Assembly: GCA_034434635.1 (NCBI GenBank)
Contig: DAOTYX010000113.1
Coordinates: 1 to 9,910 of the forward strand
DNA length: 9,910 bases
Reading direction: 5' to 3'
From: DAOTYX01 sp034434635
Lineage (GTDB): Bacteria; Chloroflexota; Anaerolineae; B4-G1; DUEL01
The position numbers and the translations under genes are program-made. This document shows, in pieces, positions 5,338 to 9,910 of this stretch (position 1 is its first letter; every line of letters starts with the position of its first letter). The notes below the pieces were generated by a model. It ran no database searches and had not been told where the DNA came from. It was given only the letters and a program-made list of their open reading frames with translations.

Positions 5338-6054
5338 GTGCTCACGCTGGACCGTCAGGAGTCCTATCGCCGCCGCTACGCGGCAGCGAACGAAGGGTGG
5401 CAGCCGGCCTCCCATCTCTACCGCGATCGGGTGGCCGGCCACCTGACGCCCGCCACGCGCTGGCTCGACCTGGGGTGCGGACGCGGCGGGGTGGTCGAGG
5501 AGCTGCGCATCGGTCGGGCGGTGGGAGCCGACCCCGACTCGGCCTCCTTGCGGGCGCACCGCCTGCCCGACCTGGCCCGCGTCTGTGCGCGGGCCGAAGC
5601 GCTGCCCTGGCCGGATGGGACTTTCGACCTGGTCTGCTGTTCCTGGGTGCTGGAGCACCTCCCCTCCCCGGCGCCCGTTTTCGCGGAGGTGGCGCGGGTG
5701 CTCAGACCCGGCGGTCATTTCGTCTTCCTGACACCGAACGCGCGCCATCCGCTGCTGGTGCTCAACCGGCTCCTGCGGGGCGGACGGCTGGTGGGTCGGC
5801 TTTATGGCCGGGATGCCGCCGACACCTTCCCGGCGCTCTACCGGGCCAACACGCCCGAACGTCTTCGCAGCCTGCTGCGCTGCGCCGGCCTGGAGGCCGT
5901 GGGGCTGTGGCTGGTGGGAGACCCCACCTATCTGGCCTTCGGTGAGATCGCCTTTCGGCTGGCCTGCGGCCTGGAGCGGGTCACTCCGGCCTCGTGGCGA
6001 GTACACATCGTCGGGGAGGCGCGTCGCCCGATCTCTGGAACCTCGAAGATCTGA
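5338..6054 (+). CDS. UbiE/Methyltransf_11-type class I SAM methyltransferase
   Basis: This 238-aa soluble methyltransferase has an unknown substrate. Motif I is LDLGCGRGG (43-51) and GADPD (63-67) ends the second strand. FDLVCCSWVLEHL (96-108) is motif II with the post-motif WVLEHL typical of the Methyltransf_11 family, and LRPGGHFVFLTPN (122-134) is motif III. The C-terminal half (NTPERLRSLLRCAGL) resembles the small lipid, quinone and sugar methyltransferases of this fold. The GTG at 5338, two bases after the cdd stop, is preferred because the preceding in-frame sequence is out-of-frame cdd. No strong ribosome binding site is visible and coupling to cdd is likely. Ten bases separate it from the mannosidase gene, so a glycan or lipid substrate is possible; that is guesswork from context. 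Confidence 0.85.
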   Translation: MLTLDRQESYRRRYAAANEGWQPASHLYRDRVAGHLTPATRWLDLGCGRGGVVEELRIGRAVGADPDSASLRAHRLPDLARVCARAEALPWPDGTFDLVCCSWVLEHLPSPAPVFAEVARVLRPGGHFVFLTPNARHPLLVLNRLLRGGRLVGRLYGRDAADTFPALYRANTPERLRSLLRCAGLEAVGLWLVGDPTYLAFGEIAFRLACGLERVTPASWRVHIVGEARRPISGTSKI

Positions 6055-6060
6055 AGGAGG
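6054..6060 (+). promoter_or_regulatory. Ribosome binding site deciding the GH38 start
   Basis: AAGGAGG is an ideal Shine-Dalgarno sequence. It begins at the last base of the upstream gene's stop codon and lies four bases before the GTG at 6065. It argues against the in-frame longer start at 5804 inside the methyltransferase gene. Confidence 0.85.
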
Positions 6061-6064
6061 GGCT

Positions 6065-8887
6065 GTGTTCACTTTGCACATCGTCTCTCACACCCACTGG
6101 GACCGCGAATGGTACCGCACCTTCCAGCAGTTCCGCTTCCGCCTGGTGCGGTTGATGGATGAACTGCTGGACATCCTGGAACGGGACCCCGACTACCGCT
6201 TCTTCCTGCTCGACGGGCAGACGGTGGTGCTGGAGGACGTGCTCGACGTCCGCCCCGACCTGGAGGAGCCGCTGCGTCGTCAAGTGCGCGCCGGCCGGCT
6301 GCTCATCGGCCCGTGGTTCGTCCTCCCCGATGAGTTCCTGGTCAGTCCGGAGGCGCTGGTGCGCAACCTCCTTCAGGGCCGGCGCACCTGTCAGGACTGG
6401 GGCGCGCGGATGGAGGTGGGGTATACCCCCGACTCCTTCGGCCACATCGCCCAACTGCCGCAACTGCTGCGCGGCTTCGGCATCGAGACGGCGGTCTTCT
6501 GGCGGGGGGTGGGGGAAGCGCCGCTGGAGTTCCGCTGGGCTGCGCCCGACGGCACGACGGTGTTGGTCTGCCACCTGCGCGACTCCTACAGCAACGCGGC
6601 CATGCTTCCCGCCGATGAGGAGGGGTTCGTCGCCGGCCTGGCGCAGGCGCGCGACAGCCTGGCCCCCCATGCGGCAACCTCCCATCTGCTGCTGATGCAG
6701 GGCACCGACCACATGCGCCCTCGCGCAGACCTGCCTCGTCTCCTGGCCTCCGCCAGCACCCGCCTGCCTGACCGACTGCTCCACTCCAACCTGCCGGCCT
6801 TTGTCTCTGCCGTGCGCGCGGAACTGGGGGAAGCAGGCCTGCAGGCGCTCCCGCTGCGCAGCGGCGAGATGCGCGACCCACGCCGCGCGCACCTCCTGCC
6901 CGGCGTCCTTTCGACGCGGATGTGGATCAAACAGCGCAACCACACCGGGCAGACGCTGTTGGAACGGTGGGCAGAACCGTTCGCGGCCCTGGCGGAGGTG
7001 GAGGTGCAGACGGCGGGCCTCTGCCTGCCCGCACACATCCGCCGCGCCTGGAAGTACCTGCTGGAAAACCATCCCCACGATTCCATCTGCGGCTGCTCCA
7101 TTGACGCGGTGCACCGGCAGATGGAGACCCGTTTCGATGAGAGTGAACAACTGACGGAGGAGGTCATCCGCGCCGCGCTGGAAGGACTCGCGGCGCAGGT
7201 GGACACGCAGGGGGAGTCGGGGCCGGCGCTGCTGGTCTTCAACCCCTCCTCCTCTCCCCGCACCGACCGCGTGAGCGGTGTCGAGATGCCCCCTTTTGAC
7301 CCCCAGGGCAGGGCGCTGGTGGGGCCGGACGGCCAGCCGGTACCCTTCCAGATCACCGACCGGCTGGTGCGCAGCGAGTCGGTGATGGAGGTGGAACGGG
7401 AGATGCTGCGTTTTATGGTCTCCCAGGTCGAAGCGCAGGGCGGGGGCGGCCTTCTGGGGGAGGAGATGACCATCGGCGGGCTGCAGGTCTGGATGGAGGA
7501 AACGGTGGCCCACCTGGCGGTCTCCCTCTCCCGCGGGGGTGGACCCACTCTCTCCCCTTCTGCCGACCTGCTGGAGAGGTTGCACGCGCTGCTCGACGAC
7601 CCGGCAGTGACCGGCTTCCGTGTCCATTTGCGGGAAGAAGAGGGGGTGAAGGTCACCTTCCTCGCCCGCGACGTCCCCCCGCTCGGATTCGCTGCCTACC
7701 GGTTTGGGCCGCGGACGACGGACGACCGACCACGGACCACCGGCGACGGCTGTCTGGAGAACGAGTTCTTCCGTGTGGAGATCGAGGCGGAGACCGGCCT
7801 GCTGACGGTGACGGACCTGGAGACGGGGCTGGTGGTGCGCGGCGTGAACCGCTTCGTGGACGGCGGGGACCGCGGGGACGAGTACAATTACTGCTGCCCG
7901 GAGAAAGATGAGGTGGTGGAGGCGCCGGTCGCTCCGCCGCTGGTCCGCCGCCTCTCCGATGCGCTCGGCGAGAGCCTGGTCGTCACCACTCGCTACCGGG
8001 TCCCGGCAGGGCTGGACCCCGCCGACCGCGCGGCGCGCAGCCGCGAGCGGGTGGAGTTGCCGATCACGACCCGCGTGACGCTCACGCCAGGCGTGCGGCG
8101 GGTGGACTTCGAGACGGTGGTGGAGAACACGGCCAGCGATCACCGCCTGCGGGTTCACTTTCCCTTCCCCCGCGCGGTGGAGCGGGCCGCGGCTGAGGGG
8201 CATTGGGATGTGGTAGAGTGGCCGCTCGACCTGCCCACGGAGACGGCCGGCTGGGCCGAGCAACCGGTGCCTACCCGCCCGCAATTGGGGTGGGCCAGCC
8301 TGTCGGACGGGCAGGTGGGGATGACGGTCGTCAACCGCGGTCTGCCGGAGGTGGAGGCACTGCGCACCGACGGCGGGACGGAGATCGCCCTGACGTTGCT
8401 GCGCTGTGTGGGCTGGCTCTCCCGCGCCGACCTGCACTGCCGCCAGGGGCATGCCGGGCCAGGGCTGGAGACGCCGGGCGCGCAGTGTCCCGGTCGCCAC
8501 CTCTTCCGTTATGCGCTGATCCTCCACCGCGGGGACTGGCGGGCGGCGCTGCCGCTGGCGGATGCCTTCCAGACCGATCTGCGGGCGGTGGTGACGGACG
8601 CTCACCCCGGTCGGCTGCCGCCCAGCCTCTCTTTCATCCGCCTGGAGCCTGACCTGCTGCGGCTCAGCGCGGTCAAACCGCCGGAGGAGGGGGCGGGGCT
8701 GATCGTGCGCCTGTGGAACAGCGCCGCGCAGCCGGTGACGGGGGTGATGCGCCTGTGGCGGCCCTGCGCCCGCGCGGTGCGCACCGACATGGCCGAACGC
8801 GACGCGGAGGAACTGGCCCGCGACTCCGCCAGCGTGCCCCTCTCGCTGCGCGGGCGGGAGGTGCTCACGCTGCGCCTGACGTGGTGA
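6065..8887 (+). CDS. Glycoside hydrolase family 38 alpha-mannosidase
   Basis: This 940-aa retaining alpha-mannosidase removes alpha-linked mannose from glycans using a zinc ion. The first residues read VFTLHIVSHTHWDREW. HTHWDREW (9-16) is the GH38 signature, with H11 and D13 as expected zinc ligands. GYTPDSFGH (119-127) holds the likely nucleophile D123. NHPHDSICGCS (335-345) supplies the third-site zinc ligands H338/D339. The helical middle domain spans roughly 275-370 and the beta-rich C-terminal part fills the rest (LENEFFRVEIEAETG at 564-578). No signal peptide or membrane segment is seen, so the enzyme should be cytoplasmic and act on imported or recycled oligosaccharides. The length is typical. 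The GTG start is fixed by AAGGAGG. Odd point: residues 549-562 (PRTTDDRPRTTGDG) are encoded by a dispersed repeat. Linkage preference cannot be told. Confidence 0.95.
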   Translation: MFTLHIVSHTHWDREWYRTFQQFRFRLVRLMDELLDILERDPDYRFFLLDGQTVVLEDVLDVRPDLEEPLRRQVRAGRLLIGPWFVLPDEFLVSPEALVRNLLQGRRTCQDWGARMEVGYTPDSFGHIAQLPQLLRGFGIETAVFWRGVGEAPLEFRWAAPDGTTVLVCHLRDSYSNAAMLPADEEGFVAGLAQARDSLAPHAATSHLLLMQGTDHMRPRADLPRLLASASTRLPDRLLHSNLPAFVSAVRAELGEAGLQALPLRSGEMRDPRRAHLLPGVLSTRMWIKQRNHTGQTLLERWAEPFAALAEVEVQTAGLCLPAHIRRAWKYLLENHPHDSICGCSIDAVHRQMETRFDESEQLTEEVIRAALEGLAAQVDTQGESGPALLVFNPSSSPRTDRVSGVEMPPFDPQGRALVGPDGQPVPFQITDRLVRSESVMEVEREMLRFMVSQVEAQGGGGLLGEEMTIGGLQVWMEETVAHLAVSLSRGGGPTLSPSADLLERLHALLDDPAVTGFRVHLREEEGVKVTFLARDVPPLGFAAYRFGPRTTDDRPRTTGDGCLENEFFRVEIEAETGLLTVTDLETGLVVRGVNRFVDGGDRGDEYNYCCPEKDEVVEAPVAPPLVRRLSDALGESLVVTTRYRVPAGLDPADRAARSRERVELPITTRVTLTPGVRRVDFETVVENTASDHRLRVHFPFPRAVERAAAEGHWDVVEWPLDLPTETAGWAEQPVPTRPQLGWASLSDGQVGMTVVNRGLPEVEALRTDGGTEIALTLLRCVGWLSRADLHCRQGHAGPGLETPGAQCPGRHLFRYALILHRGDWRAALPLADAFQTDLRAVVTDAHPGRLPPSLSFIRLEPDLLRLSAVKPPEEGAGLIVRLWNSAAQPVTGVMRLWRPCARAVRTDMAERDAEELARDSASVPLSLRGREVLTLRLTW
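7711..7743. repeat. GGACCACGGAC-type repeat, copy C, in frame inside the GH38 gene
   Basis: The 33 bases match copy B (1867-1899) at 26 of 33 positions. They are read as part of residues 549-562, a polar Thr/Arg/Asp stretch between PPLGFAAYRFG and CLENEFFRVEI. In other GH38 proteins this position is a variable linker before the final beta domain, so an insertion here would be tolerated. The reading frame stays open through it. Confidence 0.65.
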
Positions 8888-8921
8888 TGATGTTCTCCAA
8901 CCACAGAGTCCTTTGCTTTCT

Positions 8922-8967
8922 GCCACGGATGGCACGAATTGAACGAAGAACTCGTGTGATTCGTGGC
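8922..8967. repeat. Imperfect inverted repeat between the GH38 and ChbG-like genes
   Basis: GCCACGGATGGCACGA (8922-8937) pairs with TCGTGTGATTCGTGGC (8952-8967). Fifteen of 16 positions pair when two G-T pairs are counted, and the loop is 14 bases. It fills most of the 94-base gap 8888-8981. The CCACGGAT/ATTCGTGG wording resembles short dispersed elements I associate with Chloroflexota genomes. There is no T-tract after it, so it is not a classical terminator; it could stabilise an mRNA end or be a small non-autonomous element. Confidence 0.6.
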
Positions 8968-8971
8968 CAAA

Positions 8972-8978
8972 GGGGAGG
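8972..8978 (+). promoter_or_regulatory. Ribosome binding site of the ChbG-like gene
   Basis: GGGGAGG is a good Shine-Dalgarno match, three bases before the ATG at 8982, a slightly short gap. It sits right after the inverted repeat, whose right arm ends at 8967, so folding of the hairpin leaves the site exposed. Confidence 0.6.
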
Positions 8979-8981
8979 CCG

Positions 8982-9830
8982 ATGACCCGTTATCTGATCA
9001 TCAATGCCGACGATCTGGGTGATGTCAATGGCACGGTGGAGGCGATCGGCGAACTGTTCGCCGCCGGCGTCGTCACCAGCACCAGCGCGATGGTCAACCA
9101 GCCTGACTGGCCGCGCGCCGCGCAGATGCTCCGCCAGCATCCGGAATGGGACGCCGGCCTGCATCTGGTGATGAACGAGGGGCAACCTGTCCTTTCCCCT
9201 GAGCGCGTGCCGACCCTGGTGGATGCCCAGGGTCGCTTCCGGGACGGCATGGCGCTGTTGCGCCGCTTCCCGCTCATCTCCCGGCGCGAACTGAAGGCCG
9301 AGTGGCGCGCCCAGGCGGAGAAGTTCACCGCCGATGCCGGGCGTCCCCCCTCCCACTTCGACCTGCACTGCCATTATCCCTACGTCTTCCCCTCCTGGTT
9401 TCGTCTCAGCCTGGAACTGGCCGAGGAGTACGACCGTGTGCCGGTGCGCGTGCCGTTCGACGATGCGCTGGAGGAGAAGGCGGAGGAACTCTCCGCCAGT
9501 TATGGCGGCTTCCCGCCGTGGTTCATCCGCTGGCAGGGGCGCCGCTACCGGGCGATGGTGGAGAAGCGCCGCCTGCCGCGCACGAACTTTTGGGAGTCCT
9601 CTTTCTCGCAGGACGGCCGGCGCACGGTGGAGGTGCTGCTGGACATCCTCGACCGGCTGCCGTCGGGGGTGACGGAGCTCCTGTGTCACCCCGGAATGCA
9701 GGGCTGGCGGGCGCTGGACACCCAGGCGCTGCGCGACCCCCGCGTGCGCGAGCGGCTGCAGGCCCCCGACATCGTCCTGACGGATTACGGGCGGCTTGCT
9801 TCTCTGCCACGCCGGCCAGGACAACCGTAG
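8982..9830 (+). CDS. YdjC/ChbG-family carbohydrate deacetylase
   Basis: This 282-aa protein belongs to the metal-dependent deacetylases that remove an acetyl group from N-acetylated sugars such as chitobiose or diacetylated oligosaccharides. Visible family marks are NADDLG at 8-13 (metal- and catalysis-linked D10/D11), GLHL with H61, SHFDLHCH at 124-131 (H125, H129, H131), and LLCHPG with H236. The early GVNxAI position reads DVNGTVEAIGEL. No signal peptide is visible, so it should be cytoplasmic like the mannosidase before it. The ATG is supported by GGGGAGG upstream. The gene is 94 bases after the GH38 stop and probably in the same operon, suggesting joint processing of a mannose- and N-acetylhexosamine-containing glycan. 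The last codons and the TAG stop (9828-9830) lie inside a repeat copy, so the natural C-terminus may have been replaced. Sugar specificity is unknown. Confidence 0.9.
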   Translation: MTRYLIINADDLGDVNGTVEAIGELFAAGVVTSTSAMVNQPDWPRAAQMLRQHPEWDAGLHLVMNEGQPVLSPERVPTLVDAQGRFRDGMALLRRFPLISRRELKAEWRAQAEKFTADAGRPPSHFDLHCHYPYVFPSWFRLSLELAEEYDRVPVRVPFDDALEEKAEELSASYGGFPPWFIRWQGRRYRAMVEKRRLPRTNFWESSFSQDGRRTVEVLLDILDRLPSGVTELLCHPGMQGWRALDTQALRDPRVRERLQAPDIVLTDYGRLASLPRRPGQP

Positions 9831-9850
9831 GGCGGCATCCCGATGCCGCC
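9819..9850. repeat. 32-base hairpin repeat, copy 1 (contains the ChbG-like stop codon)
   Basis: GGACAACCGTAG is followed by the perfect 8-base stem GGCGGCAT (9831-9838) / ATGCCGCC (9843-9850) around the loop CCCG. It equals copy 2 at 30 of 32 positions. Its first 12 bases are read as Gly-Gln-Pro-stop of the preceding gene. There is no T-tract, so it is not a classical intrinsic terminator, but the hairpin could protect the mRNA 3' end in the way REP elements do. Confidence 0.8.
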
Positions 9851-9878
9851 CGCTGGCGCATAGGATGTGTGGGCTATG

Positions 9879-9910
9879 GGACAACCGTGGGGCGGCATCC
9901 CCATGCCGCC
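9879..9910. repeat. 32-base hairpin repeat, copy 2
   Basis: This copy starts exactly 60 bases after copy 1 and has stem GGCGGCAT (9891-9898) / ATGCCGCC (9903-9910) with loop CCCC. The two differences from copy 1 are G for A at 9889, which turns TAG into TGG, and C for G in the loop at 9902. The 28 bases between copies (9851-9878) show no gene. Since the copy ends at the window edge, a longer 60-base tandem array may continue beyond it. Confidence 0.75.

Noticed and set aside
5804..6064. Upstream extension of the GH38 protein by 87 residues
   Set aside because: The extension is the out-of-frame reading of the methyltransferase gene, and an AAGGAGG ribosome binding site places the start at 6065 just before the conserved HTHWDREW motif.
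5981..8935. A 984-codon open frame on the minus strand opposite the GH38 gene
   Set aside because: Its translation is rich in His, Arg, Gln and Pro with no recognisable motifs, as expected when the antisense phase of a GC-rich gene lacks stop codons. The plus strand carries clear GH38 catalytic motifs.
9831..9850. Intrinsic terminator for the operon
   Set aside because: The stem is perfect, but no T-run follows it, and it is a member of a repeated sequence; a role in mRNA protection is more plausible.
9819..9910. CRISPR-like array from the two regularly spaced repeats
   Set aside because: The repeats have a 60-base step, but one overlaps coding sequence, there are only two copies, no cas genes, and the 28-base interval gives no evidence of variable spacers.

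Overview
The window is GC-rich (roughly two thirds G+C by eye), gene-dense bacterial chromosome carrying eight protein genes and one tRNA gene. There are no phage, transposase, plasmid or CRISPR genes. Several features suggest a member of the Chloroflexota, perhaps Anaerolineae: the high GC, frequent GTG starts, a tRNA without encoded CCA, and short GGACCACGGAC-type, CCACGAAT-type and GGCGGCATCCCC-type repeats scattered between and inside genes. That taxonomic call is inference from pattern memory, not a search.

Layout. Positions 71-859 (+) hold a TrmH/SpoU-family RNA methyltransferase. It converges on an RlmI-like class I methyltransferase at 886-1857 (-). The 159-base gap at 1858-2016 contains a divergent promoter region: a minus-strand promoter for the RlmI-like gene and a plus-strand promoter for tRNA-Gln(UUG) at 2017-2088. 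A hairpin with a T-tract (2184-2226) separates the tRNA from a long same-strand cluster that looks like one operon: glmU (2259-3644), a DUF21/CBS/CorC membrane protein (3634-4953), cdd (4940-5335), a UbiE-like methyltransferase (5338-6054), a GH38 alpha-mannosidase (6065-8887) and, after a 94-base gap containing an inverted repeat, a YdjC/ChbG-like sugar deacetylase (8982-9830). The first four junctions overlap or have gaps of 10 bases or less. The window ends in two copies of a 32-base hairpin repeat set exactly 60 bases apart.

Functionally, the left part is RNA modification and the core of the cluster is housekeeping: UDP-GlcNAc synthesis and pyrimidine salvage. The right part (GH38 plus ChbG-like, neither with a visible signal peptide) looks like cytoplasmic trimming of mannose- and N-acetylhexosamine-containing glycan fragments. 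I do not see a clearly new defence or mobile system. The most distinctive signals are the small dispersed repeats. One copy lies in frame inside the mannosidase linker, another type forms the GlmU tail and the next gene's start region, and a third supplies the stop codon of the deacetylase gene. A second point is the altered charged motifs in the membrane domain of the CorC-like protein.
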